Below are positions 34,248 through 50,580 of a stretch of 50,580 nucleotides of DNA, one piece after another. This DNA is from Spirogloea muscicola. Its lineage: Eukaryota > Streptophyta > Zygnematophyceae > Spirogloeales > Spirogloeaceae. Every line of letters starts with the position of its first letter. Position 1 is the first letter of the stretch. The position numbers and the translations under genes were made by a program. Location of the stretch: the NCBI GenBank assembly GCA_009602725.1, contig WELB01000104.1, positions 23,593 through 74,172 of the forward strand, in the 5' to 3' direction. The notes beneath the pieces are model-generated. The model was not told the origin of the DNA. It was given only the letters and a program-made list of their open reading frames with translations, and ran no database searches.

Positions 34248-35228
34248 ATGGCCGACGAGGTGAGGGCAGCTGCCGCGCCCGCCGCCGCCGCCGTGGGCTC
34301 CGTCCGCCCGGGAGCCCCGTGGGCCCACCCACTCGCCGTCGTCGCCGTCGACGCCGTCGGCAGCCCGGCACTGTCGCGGGGGCTCGCAGTCCGGCCCCCC
34401 TGCGCAGCTCGCTTTGCATCCTTCGCCCCACCGTCTCGCTCCTTTTGCGTCTCGCATCTCGATGGTCTCTCGCGCCCCGATCTCCCCTCCATGCGCCGCC
34501 GCCGCCATAGCGACGGCTGCAGTCCCTCTGGGCGCAGTGCCGGCGACGCGCTTGCTGGCCGGCTTCACCGACCAGAGCCCAATCCTCCAATCTGCCGACG
34601 TTAGGACTTGGGCTCAACAAGCCAGTCTTGGAATGTGAGGCACCCCCAGTGGCACTAAGAGTGTCAGACGACCATGGGATCGTAACGAGCCTCAGGGCAC
34701 ATCTATTACAGGCTAAACCCCAAGCTCCTGCCTGAGAGGCTCTGACCTGCGGCTAAACCCTGAACCCCAAGACCTCCACAATGGCTGCGGCAGGCGGCGG
34801 CCGTGCCGGGCAATGCCAGTGCCGACGGTGACATTGTCGTGCACGCCGGTGGCTGCCATTGTGGTGCCGTCCGGTTCGAGGTCGAGGCACCGGCGGCGCT
34901 CGTGCTGTGGGACTGCTCCTGCTCCATCTGCCGCATGCGCCGCAACCTGCACTTCGTCGTCCCCACGGCGGCGCTGCACCCCGCACCTGGCACAGCAGCC
35001 GCGCTCGCGGAGTACCGCTTTGGCACTCGGGCCGCTGTGCACCGCTTCTGCCGCACCTGTGGCGTCACGCCCTTCTACACGCCGCGCTCTAACCCCGACG
35101 GCGTCGCCGTGACGTATGGGTGCATCGACCCTGGCACCGCGACGGTTGCCTGCATCAAGCACTTTGATGGTCAGAACTGGGAGGCTGCTTATGCCGCCAG
35201 TGACATTTCCACTTGCTCCAAGGTGTGA
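34248..35228 (+). CDS. CENP-V / GFA-fold zinc protein
   Basis: The CENP-V/GFA domain is a small zinc-binding fold found in glutathione-dependent formaldehyde-activating enzymes and many uncharacterised proteins. The main exon is 34794-35228. Seen: GGCHCGAVRFEVEAP (CxCG), LWDCSCSICRMRRN (CxxC), LAEYRFGTRAAVHRFCRTCG (CxxCG), then GVTPFYTPRSNPDG, VTYGCIDPG and KHFDGQNWE. All three cysteine pairs are present. No ATG opens this exon in frame. The proposed start is ATG GCC GAC GAG at 34248-34259, followed by a GTGAGG donor and spliced in phase to the CAG acceptor at 34791-34793, giving MADEAAAVPGNASADG and 148 aa in total. That first exon is inferred from splice signals only. The substrate cannot be told from sequence. 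Confidence 0.82.
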
Positions 35229-37522
35229 AGATCGAATTGCACCCGCTGCGCTGTCAACAACGCGCAGGAATCCAGAACAAAATTGTGGGCGGGGAGGAGT
35301 CCTCAAGGAGCGCAGAGAAAATTTCTTCCTGCTCTGGCTGCTCCTATGATGTTGCTCCTGTCGTTCACATTCCGCTTCTTGTCTCCTCCAGTTAGAGTCC
35401 TCCACTGGACGTTTGGACGTTTGCCTTTGTCCGAAGGACCAGCAGACCGCCCTCGTCTAGGCGCTTCAGAAGCAGGTTCCCTCGTGGCTCCACACAAAGT
35501 CCGACTCACACAGATAAATTTTACCGTCTCACAAACAGCTGAGGCTCCGCTCTCACACGGTTTCCCGACCTCACACTAAGATCAGCTACAGTCACACAGA
35601 CAGCTCAGGCTCCGCCTGGCCGCACACAGAGCCGCACCCTTCGTGGATGGCAGCCATAGCTAGGGCGTACAGAGCAGCGGGATCACCCAAGGAAGAAGAC
35701 CAATGTGCCGGGGCCTCCCTTCTAAAATGAGGCTCCCACGGGCCAATAGGCTGAGTCAGATGGTCACACAACCCGACCCACTGATTCACCATTTTGCTAT
35801 TTTCAACACAGAGGGCTCTATCATTGGTAGACCTGCATGTCGGGCAATTAAAAACTACAATTACTGCACATTTCAAGCCAACGCTGCTGGTCACACAAGT
35901 CATTCTACATAAGTCATTCTCCAAAAAAGCTCGTTCACCTTCACAATAACCCTGGCTCTGGCAGTCTAACTTGACTTTGATGTTCCTGATACAGCCCGTG
36001 TACTCTGCACATTGCACCGTCTCAAGTCGTTAAGTGCTCCTTGCATGCGCCGTAGTGATGCCAATATGAAGTATGCAATTTGCAATGACAGCTCTAATCG
36101 TAGATGAGCACACAGCAAAGTAGGACAAAGACAATGGAGCGACAAACGCAAAAGAATCTCCTCCCAAGTTGTAGAGCTCTTATTTCCAAGAAGTTGCGCC
36201 CCAAGTCCAAGCTGCATGCATCAGCAAAAGATTTCGGCAGAACCCAGCTTGCTTGAAGATGGGACATCCTCCTAAGAGTTGCAACTCCATGAGCCCTTGG
36301 CTTCCTGCTACAATCTCCCCCAGGCCTTTCTCACCAGCATCCGAATCAATGCTGGCAAAAAGCGATTGAACTAAGGCCGGGACGGCAGCCGCTTCGCACC
36401 CTCATGAAACTTGAGCACCGCAGGTCTTCTCGCCTGCAGAGCACTTCACCAGATGTCACTCTCCTCGCCGATCTCCCACATCGGAGTCCTCAATCTGCTC
36501 CTTTCCCCAATCTTCTTTTCATTGCTTCGAGGCCAGACAAGCTCCAAACCATCATGAAAGCCCTTGCGATGTTGTTAGAGTCATCGCCCTTCCTCGCCAC
36601 CAACTTGTCAAGAACAACGACCGAGCTCCAGATCAAGATCACGCTGCTCACAATTGTCTCTCCACTCTGCATCATGTCCTCTCCATGCTTCTTCCACTTG
36701 CTCACCAAAGTCTTGTAGCTCAAGCCAATCTGTCCCAGATCTCCAAAGCCGAACACAACGTCTCAGTCCTGTAGTACCAACCTCCGTGCATTTCTCATCC
36801 TCATCGTGCCACTTCCACGACTGGCACGCAGGCCAAGCCCGCACTGTTATGGTGGGCTGCTCTGAGGGCCATATGCCTGCTGCTGGACCTGCTGACCTGA
36901 ACCTGTCACCTGCCTATATTAAGGGGTCGGCCGCCTCTCTCTTTGGTCCCTGAAGCCTGGGGTTGTCGCCCCGACAAAGCTTCGCCAGCGTGGGTAGAGA
37001 GCTGCTACCAGAAAGAGGAAGAGCAAGATCTAAACAACTAAAGTGTCACCTATGTGGGACCTCTGCAATTCTAGGCTACGAGACTGAATGCTTGTCAAGT
37101 GTGGCATCTGTTGAGAGTGTCCTCGTTCATCTCAGGTGGGTCACCTGGCGTGGCCGGCGAGCCTCTACATAAGTTGACCTGAGCAGCCTGAAAGCCAAAG
37201 TCATGAGCTGTTGGCTGAGGGATGCCTGCTCCAGAGACCAGAGCCTGCTGGAGTCCTCAGCGAGCTCTGCATGAGCTGTATGCTGTCAAGCTAAGCTTGT
37301 ACCTCGTACCTGCCCTGTTGGGAACCTGGCGTGTATCTGTAGCTGGGACAGAGTCCTGGAGCTCCAGCCATGTGCAAACGGAAGCGTGCACGGAGCTAGC
37401 TCTGGTCATCAGTCTATCAACACTAGCAGAGGGTACCTCATGAGAGAGTGGATCAGGGCTGGATTCTGGATTGGAGGCCTGCAAGTGCCGCCTCTGCGGC
37501 GGCGCTGCAAACCTCCGCGCGA
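35229..37522. other. Convergent intergenic region, about 2.3 kb, no gene recognised
   Basis: It lies between the CENP-V/GFA-like gene (+) and the 3' end of DHH1 (-). Around 35510-35640 there are imperfectly repeated CACACAGACAGCTCAGGCTCCG-like segments, two related copies. Two overlapping minus-strand open frames at 36490-36844 (one containing SYKTLVSKWKKHGEDMM) have no family I recognise and may be a decayed element. No RNA gene or transposase was seen. Confidence 0.4.
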
Positions 37523-40628
<3,106 letters not shown>

Positions 40629-40630
40629 GA

Positions 40631-40662
<32 letters not shown>
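40629..40662. repeat. CGG triplet run directly upstream of DHH1 start
   Basis: On the minus strand it reads as GCC codons just before the DHH1 ATG (polyalanine if translated). It is either 5' UTR or an N-terminal extension, because the upstream frame stays open. Confidence 0.7.
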
Positions 40663-40665
<3 letters not shown>

Positions 40666-40780
40666 GCCTGCTTGCTTGCAAGCACTTGCGACTCAGCGGC
40701 CTTCTTCTGCAGGGAGGCTGGGACACTGCACTTTCGCGTGGAAGAAGCAGAGGATACACCTCCTCCAGGTCTTCGCGGAG

Positions 40781-40877
40781 ACGACGGCGGCGGCGGCGGC
40801 GGCAGCGGCGGCGGCGGCAGCGGCGGCGGGGNGGCGGCGGCGGCGGCGTTGGCGGCGGCGGCGTTGGCGGCAGGCCG
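40781..40877. repeat. Long CGG/GGC repeat with an undetermined base at 40832
   Basis: About 95 bases of GGC/GGT/GGG triplets interrupted by one N, 150-250 bases upstream of the DHH1 ATG. It presumably lies in the promoter or 5' UTR. Confidence 0.75.
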
Positions 40878-41269
40878 CTAGGGTGGGGGTGGGGGGGGGT
40901 GAGGACGGTGGGGCTTGGGGAAGGCCGCTAACGACCGAAGGGGAGCCGTTAATGACCGCTGAGGTTAGACGGTGAATAGCAATATATGAGTCTTCCAGTC
41001 GAGGGCGATCGCTGCGATTGGCCAGCTCAGAAAACGGATGAATCAACAGATCTTCGAAGGGGCCAGAAAAGCAAACAGGTCTTCCAATGAAAGGCAATGG
41101 CTGTGAGAGGCGCTTTATCCGCTCCCCACTCCGCGACTGTCACGAGTGATCCCATGGCGTAGTGAGCCTAACACATTCGCTGTCAGCCTAGCCAACCAGG
41201 AAGCAGGTGCTCCCAGGTACTGCTCCCCCCAGCCGGCTAGCTACTCAGACTTGCATCTCCTGACTAGAG

Positions 41270-41580
41270 GTTACTGAGCGTTCCCTTAGCTTAGCAGGGG
41301 TTACTGAGTAATTTGTAGCTGCTTTCTTTCTTTGTGTGCTTTGGTTTCTTAGCGCTTCCTCTGGCTTCCTCTGGCCCCCTTCTCGTTCTTTGTTCATTCT
41401 TTTTTGGGCTGGCTTGTCCAGCCCCTATCCTCAATGGGCGAGCCCTTTCTTCCCTGGCTGATGTCTTAGTCCTAGTCGTTCGCACTCCGGCTCCTTCAGA
41501 CCTTGTCCATTCCATTGGGCTGGCCTTTCCCAGCCACCAGTCAATCTGGCCGCGCTTCTCTTTACCCCGAGGTTGAGGAC
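41270..41580 (-). repeat. Dispersed repeat family, copy A (inverted relative to B and C)
   Basis: Read on the minus strand it contains ACTGGTGGCTGGGAAAGGCC, GAATGGACAAGGTCTGA, GTGCGAACGACTAGGACTAA, GACATCAGCCAGGGAA, GGGCTCGCCCATTGAGGATA, GGGGCTGGACAAGCCAGCCC and CAGTAACCCCTGCTAAGC. Nearly the same blocks occur in the same order at 43769-44045, and a more diverged set at 49616-50000. No target duplication or coding sequence was identified. Confidence 0.8.
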
Positions 41581-42133
41581 TCGGCGCCACATCCACATCC
41601 CCAGTCGAGAGAAGGCGCGCGGGACGCATGAAATGAAGTGGAGGCCAATTCAAGGCTATACATTGTTCAGGCAGAGTCTAGGGCAACTAAACAGGGCTAC
41701 ATAATACGGAAAACGAACCCAAGGTGTCTAAGGTGACATCAGAACCCACGGGTGAGCACAAACAAATCCGACAAGCTAACTTGGGGAGCTAGAGCGCCGC
41801 CACGAAAGCCGGAGAAGGGACCGTGTATCAGAAAGATATGTAGGCCAGATGGCCAGGTACAAAGGCAAGCACATCTAAAGATCTACATAACCTACAGCAG
41901 ATTGACCCGCTCAGTAACCACGGGTCAAAACATGAAGGTCACTACTCGATGCATGATTACTAGATGCCAGGAACGGAGCCCTTCTGCCACCTACTAGAGC
42001 TCGCCCAGCTTCTGGTGCAAGGCACTAGCCTGAGCACGCTGCAAACAGGCCGAAACTCGTCGTCGCAAGAGCGACACATATGCAGCTGGCAAGCCCATCT
42101 CAGCCGGAAACACATCTGCACGTCGAGTGTAGC

Positions 42134-42733
42134 CTAGATTGGTAATGTTTTGAAGCAGTGTGGAAGCGAGGACCAGACAGCCAAAGATGTCATTTGCAGC
42201 TGGCAGGAGTCGATCGCATTGGGGGTAATCGGAGTAATGCCGCAGTTTTCTTTGCTCTGCTCCGCCCACTGCGTGCCCAGCAATGTGTGTTGATGCTGGG
42301 CCTTCATATGCCTCTGTAACAATAACGTCGACCAGGGCCCGTGGTCCTCCACCAGGTTGCCCACAATGTCAAGTGTGCGGCGATGATGACGTCCCTGGGC
42401 GTCCGTGGTGATAGGCATGATATTGTTGACTTCCACGACCGCACGGTAGCCAGCGTCGCGCATCAAGCCCGCCGGGGCATCGCGAAGGAGAGGTTGTGAA
42501 TGCCCACCACTTCTGGTCCAGTGGGGATCGCTTGGGGGAGGGGGGTGAGGGATTGTAGGGGTCTGGGTCTCAACGCCACGAAAGCCGGAGGGTAGATAGA
42601 GAGATCTTCGCGGCAGGCGTGGCTGTGTTACGATAGCTTTCCCCTTCCCCTTTGGCGCGCTTTCCTTTCCCCCGCCCCTATCCTCAGTGGGCGAGCCTTT
42701 TCCCCTTCTCTGTTCCAAAATAGAAGGGGGCAT
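42134..42733 (-). other. Open frame of 199 codons, unidentified
   Basis: An uninterrupted minus-strand frame. The 5' part overlaps repeat-family sequence (GCTCGCCCACTGAGGATAGG). The rest (GYRAVVEVNNIMPITTDAQG, HHRRTLDIVGNLVEDHGPW) has a more protein-like composition but no family I recognise. It may be a fragment of a mobile element or a chance frame. Confidence 0.25.
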
Positions 42734-42990
42734 TGGCTGTGAAAAGAGAAAGTGGCACTCTCTATGGGGGCAAGGGCTGTGAAAAGCCAGCCCGAAAAGA
42801 ATTGAAAAAGGTTTGAAAGGTCCAAATGACAGAGGGGCCTAAATGCGAAAGGCCACCCAGAAAAACAAAAAGAAGCAGCTTAGCAAAGTAAGGCAATGGC
42901 TGTGAGAAGCCAGCCCAAAACGAATGAACTAGGTCCGAATGGATTGGAAGAACAGCGCTTCCAATGAAATGGAAGGAGCAAACAAGGATC
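42640..42990. repeat. Dispersed repeat family, rearranged copy D
   Basis: It contains the block CCCCTATCCTCAGTGGGCGA in the orientation of copy A. In the opposite orientation it has two copies of the core: GGCTGTGAAAAGCCAGCCC at about 42775 and GGCTGTGAGAAGCCAGCCC at about 42898, each followed by an (A/C)GAA-rich stretch. It looks like nested or rearranged insertions. Confidence 0.65.
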
Positions 42991-43218
42991 GCTGTTAAAA
43001 GCCAACCATCGCCACCTTCTTGTGTGCTTCTTTGGCTGCACACAGTATTGACGGGGTCTGCCTCCACTGATTTCACCCAACCCTGCTTCCTGTCTTTGCC
43101 CTCCTCCCTTGCATTCTCACCTTTGACGCACAGCAATCTTCAATGGCCTGCACCTTGTTCTCATCCTTCGAGGCAACATCTTGTGCTGCATGAGTGCTAA
43201 CATGCATTTCTCCACGTT

Positions 43219-43253
43219 CACTTTGATAGCATGCATGCTATGATATCAAAGTG
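43219..43253. repeat. Inverted repeat (10-bp arms) around GCATGCATGC
   Basis: CACTTTGATA at 43219-43228 is the exact reverse complement of TATCAAAGTG at 43244-43253. The loop itself is the self-complementary TAGCATGCATGCTA. It could extrude as a cruciform; function unknown. Confidence 0.75.
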
Positions 43254-43768
43254 CATGCATGCTTACGTCCACGAGCACGTGCATAACATATCTTGTGAAA
43301 CATTGGCGGCACTTGTGTGAGGCCGCCTCGACGAGAGTCAATTACCAAAGAGAACAGTTACCAAAGCTGCATTCTAGGTTGCAAAAGTTGATCTGGAGTT
43401 GTCGTATGGGGGAGTGCAATCACTAATCATCGGCAACTCTTAGTAACAGCTGGTTGTCATAGGTCACTGTTATGCGCATACAAGTAGTGCTTAGCAGAGT
43501 CTTGTACAGAGTGCCCTTGCCATCAAGGAGTCACAGCTTGCCTCCGCTCGGCCCAGGTGAATGACACAACGCATCATGCAGTCCACTACAGTTGACTTTG
43601 GTGGACAGCTGTGTTGCTCAGAAGGCTCAACAAGCTACGGTGCAAGATGTCTAAGCTCTCAGGGGCGCCATAAAGAGGTACAGCCATGCAAGCGCATGTA
43701 CACAACAAGTGAGCCGTTGTTGCTTGGATGGCCAGACGCAACAGGCTACCGAGCTGCAAGCTAACAGA

Positions 43769-44045
43769 AAAAGCGCGGCCAGATTGACTGGTGGCTGGGA
43801 AAGGCCAGCCCAAAAGAATGGACAAGGTCTGAGGGAGCTTGAGTGCGAACGACTAGGACTAAGACATCAGCCAGGGAACGCTCAGTAACCTCTAGACAAA
43901 GAAGGTGCTCGCCCATTGAGAAGAGGGGCTGGCAAAGCCAACCCAAAAAGAATGGACAATGTTCAAAGCCAAAGAAAGAGGTGCTGAAGAAAGAGGTGCT
44001 GTCTAGACAGGAGATGCAGATCCGAGTAACAGAGAGGTGAGGAGG
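43769..44045 (+). repeat. Dispersed repeat family, copy B
   Basis: It has the same ordered blocks as copy A but on the plus strand: GGTGGCTGGGAAAGGCCAGC, GTGCGAACGACTAGGACTAA, GACATCAGCCAGGGAACG, GCTCAGTAACCTCTAG, GCTCGCCCATTGAGAAGAGG, GGCTGGCAAAGCCAACCC. The first ~100 bases are almost identical to copy A. It ends in a short internal duplication of GAAAGAGGTGCTG. Confidence 0.8.
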
Positions 44046-44047
44046 CA

Positions 44048-47669
<3,622 letters not shown>

Positions 47670-49600
47670 GACCAGCCGGCAACGAAAGGAGCAGCCAGTA
47701 ATGTTGCCTCACGTTTGCAGTCGCCTCTGAAACTCCAGGAAGCAGCTCGGCTCTTGCATTGACCGAATGCAGGCAGATGATTTCTTGATACCGAAGAGCA
47801 TGTCTTGCCCACTCGGCGGCCTGGGCTGAAGTCAGCATCCGCCTCTGGCACTCTTTTTTCTTCAAGTCCCAGGCCCTTCAATCCTGCCTTCACTCTGCGG
47901 CAAGGTAGCAAGCAGTGTCAGAGTAGAGCCAGCGTGTTCAATAGTGTCATGTGCCTCCATAGTGAAACTGAGGTGGCGTTGTGAATTGTGTGTGTCTATG
48001 TAGTTGGCTTAAGAGGACAAGGAATGCAGCAGATGACCTTCTTGTCGTGCTAAGGTTGCTGGCATTTGGGTCACTGAGCAAGCCTCTATCATTGACCTGA
48101 CTTATGACACTCTTAAGTCCGTCTGTGTGTTGAATCAAGTCCGACTGTGTTCCTAATACTTTGACTAAGTCCCGTGTCCTGTGTTCATTGTATTTGTGCT
48201 TGCATGTGCTTGCACTTCATGCTTGCATGCCTCGGGCTTCAGAGCCCACGAGACCTAAACTTCCTCCAAGTGTCGACACTGGTGTGTGGTTTCTGCAAGG
48301 TCTAGCCTCATTCAGAGTGAGAATGACACGAAGACAGCTTAAGAACATGGGAAGTAGGTGCATGAAAGTAGGAAGATACATTGGACCACTGTCAGGTAAC
48401 TCGGTCAAGCAAAATCCTGTAGCGACTTTTCCTAGTGGCAGTTGGATGTCGTGCTTCAGAGAGTATCCTTAGATTGATGTTGTTCTCTGATACATGTAGT
48501 CATCATGGTTAGGCAAAGGCTGGAGAGAGTTTGCGAGAGCCTTAAGTATCACGGCTTGTAGAAAGTTCTTGCCTTGAATTCTGATATATATCTCTAGAAT
48601 ACCCCCGCCAGTAGTGGTGGTGTGAGAGGCAGTGTACTTGTGTCAGCCTCAAAGGACGTCTGAGCGACTTACTGTTGGGTATTGCTTCCGCTTCCAAGCC
48701 GTGCACCAGTAACCCCTGTCTGTTGGTGCTGACTGGCCTCTCTCAGCCACCATGAAAGCACAACCAGCATCATCTTGCAAGGACCCAAAAGACACGTCGA
48801 CCACACGAAGTCGTCGTCTGCTCATAAACACACTGCTCAGAACTTGACTCGCTGACCAGCGGCGCCGCGAGCAGGGTGCAGCATCCCTGGAGGCTCCGTG
48901 CCCTTGTGTCTTACGTCGTGCTTCCGCATGTTGTCTTTCCATGTAACTCTAGCGGTCCCAAGTGCTTGCTTCTCATTGCCGCGCCGGGTGTGCCCTTGCT
49001 GCAGCCTCTGGCTTGCACAGCGCGATTCCTCTACCTGCCCTCAGCTCAGTTGATGTCCTGTTGCTGACTGGGCTCCTGAGAGGGGCCTGTTGCCCAGCCT
49101 GCGCTCAGCAAAGTGTGGACGCACTCCAACTCGGGCTTCTACAGCAGCAGTAGGCGTCCATTAGTGATCGCAGGTGGTCTCGTACGCAATTTTCTTGAAA
49201 CTGGCTCTGCGTTATTGCTCTCTTGAAGCCGAGTGGAGCTCAGGGTTATGAGAATCATAATTATCTGGTTGGGCTCGGGCGCTGGAGAAGCGGTTCTCCT
49301 CTCGAGGGAATGCCGTGTTCTGACCTCGCCTTCCTGCCCATGGCAGCAGACTCGGAGGAAGCAGGCCGGCAGCAACTCAGACGGCGGCGTGAGTGCTTGC
49401 AAGAGGGATAGAACCAGCTCCTTCAATGTAAGGCAGTGGCTTGGAAGCAAGGACGAGATGTGCGTGAAAGGAGCTCAATGGCCCTCGGTAGTAGATCGAG
49501 CACAAGCCCACTGAGACTCTATATGTCAGATGACAAAACTTGCTGATACGCAGAAGGCGGCGGGCCCGGGGCCTGAGCCAGGGCCCCGTGGCAAGGAGGC
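47670..49600. other. Intergenic region downstream of SRPK, no gene seen
   Basis: About 1.9 kb. The first part is probably the SRPK 3' UTR. Open frames here are short and without recognisable motifs. No tRNA, repeat array or transposase was seen. Confidence 0.4.
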
Positions 49601-49615
49601 TCGCTTCAGACGAGA

Positions 49616-50000
49616 GACGCTTCCAGGAGAGGAGGCGGTGGCTGGAGAGGCCAGCCAGAAAAGGAATGAACCAAGTTCAAAGGGGCCGAGTTCGAAAGAA
49701 GAAAGTGCTCGCCCATTGAGAATAGGGGCTGGAACAACCAGCCCGAAAAAGAATGAACAGAGTACGAGAAGGGGGCCAGGGGAAGCGCTAAGTAACAGAA
49801 ACAAAGCAGCTACGAGACACCCAGTAACCCCTGCTAAGCAGCCGCAGATCAGAAATGCTGGGCTCCTGGAAGTGGGTCCCCTGGCCAGAGCCAGAGGCAG
49901 CAGCGAAAGCGCTGAAGCACACATGGAATCAAGCAGCTGCGAAACACTCAGTAACCCCTGCTGCGATCCAGCCGCAGGTCGGTCGCTTCCCCCTCCCTCA
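49616..50000 (+). repeat. Dispersed repeat family, copy C
   Basis: Ordered matches to copies A and B: GGTGGCTGGAGAGGCCAGCC, GCTCGCCCATTGAGAATAGG, GGGCTGGAACAACCAGCCC, GAGAAGGGGGCCAG, GGAAGCGCTAAGTAACAG, AAGCAGCTACGAGACAC and CAGTAACCCCTGCTAAGCAG. The last block recurs as CAGTAACCCCTGC near 49951. It extends further to the right than copy B and matches the left part of copy A. Confidence 0.75.
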
Positions 50001-50384
50001 TCCTTTGCCCCCTCGGCATGGCCGCTTCGCCTTGTGTAGGCCCCATTCCCTGCACCAGCTTCTGCCTGCTGTGCATTGGCTTGATTAGGCAACCATTCTG
50101 ATTCATGCGCAATGCCGCGCAAAATTGCTCTCTCCTCGGGCCTGCCGGTGCGGATAAGGGGGCCCTCCTGGCACTGTGCCCAAGGACCTGGCTGCGGGCA
50201 ACGGGGACACGGGGACCGCTCGCCGCCACTGGTCTGTGGAGAGCGGGAGCTGTTTGCTGCGGCCAGGGGAGGGGGTCCGAGAATCCAGGGCTCCTGGCTC
50301 TGGCGCAGCTAGGAAGTGGGTGAGGGGGGCGGCTCCGCAAACAGGCGACCGGCCGGGGCGAAGAAGAAGAAAGCGGCTGCTGAT

Positions 50385-50580
50385 ATGAAAGAATCGGCTG
50401 TGAAATGCCAGCCAGATGCATACAGGTGTTCATGACGGAGCCAAAGGCTAGGCAGACAGGGCGCCCTCAATACCCCCGTGTCAGCAGTAGGAAGTCAGAT
50501 GAGCTGAGGGGAGGAAGAGCAACCCCGCTGCGCAAGCCAGAGGCTGCTGCAAGGGCGCGACCAGCGCGGCGGTGCAAAGC
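50385..50580 (+). other. Right edge: fragment of the repeat core, then unassigned sequence
   Basis: GGCTGTGAAATGCCAGCCAG near 50395 is another core match of the dispersed family. The remaining 150 bases to the window end show no gene. Confidence 0.4.

Noticed and set aside
34103-34620. Long frames on both strands around the CCG repeat near 34.2 kb
   Set aside because: They are driven by the triplet repeat and GC content; most of this stretch is better explained as intron 1 of the CENP-V/GFA-like gene.
41334-41576. Hydrophobic 80-codon frame (FFFGLACPAPILNG...) and similar frames at 43761-44048 and 49526-50122
   Set aside because: The same peptide-like string recurs because these are copies of one DNA repeat in different orientations. 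No sign of selection for protein coding.

Overview
This is a eukaryotic nuclear window, most likely from a chlorophyte green alga. Exons are GC-rich and loaded with CGG/GCC triplet runs, introns are short to medium and close to 50% GC, and one gene has about 37 exons. The best protein matches are plant or green-lineage forms: a Furry-like protein, a plant-type VPS54, a DHH1 helicase, a chloroplast DUF615 protein and an SR-protein kinase. No operons, tRNAs, rRNAs or CRISPR arrays were seen. Exon boundaries were worked out by hand from splice sites, reading phase and remembered family sequence patterns. The spliced models keep frame except where noted.

Layout. (1) 1-5381 (+): VPS54, GARP tethering subunit, 8 exons, 5' end off the window. 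(2) 6038-7326 (+): small chloroplast-type DarP/YjgA (DUF615) protein, 5 exons. (3) 8550 to about 23583 (-): a very large Furry/MOR2/Tao3-like scaffold, 37 exons, convergent with gene 2. (4) 23977-26761 (+): 3' part of a tRNA adenosine deaminase (TAD1/ADAT1), head-to-head with Furry and lacking its first catalytic motif. (5) 27718-31188 (+): an N-terminally anchored, AsmA-like unknown protein, 7 exons, its first exon broken by a sequencing-adapter remnant. (6) 32073 to about 33165 (-): an i-type-lysozyme/destabilase-like protein. (7) 33299-33810 (-): a doubtful coding stretch interrupted by a 209-base N gap. (8) 34248-35228 (+): a CENP-V/GFA zinc-fold protein. (9) 37523-40628 (-): DHH1/DDX6 DEAD-box helicase, 9 exons. 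(10) 44658-47669 (+): SRPK-type kinase, 5 exons.

Between 40.6 and 44.6 kb, and again at 49.6-50.5 kb, there is a family of dispersed degenerate repeats. Its recurring core resembles GGCTGTGAAAAGCCAGCCC, and copies occur in both orientations. No transposase or reverse transcriptase was recognised in it.

The genes are a mixture of housekeeping functions (Golgi tethering, cell morphogenesis scaffold, tRNA editing, mRNA decay, splicing-factor phosphorylation, organelle ribosome assembly) with no obvious shared pathway. The most useful observations concern data quality. The isolated N bases and the N gap sit in or beside CGG-rich sequence at gene 5' ends, and two of them coincide with broken gene models. 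An Illumina adapter sequence is embedded at 27861-27874; removing it together with the following two bases restores the reading frame. No previously undescribed multi-gene system was identified.
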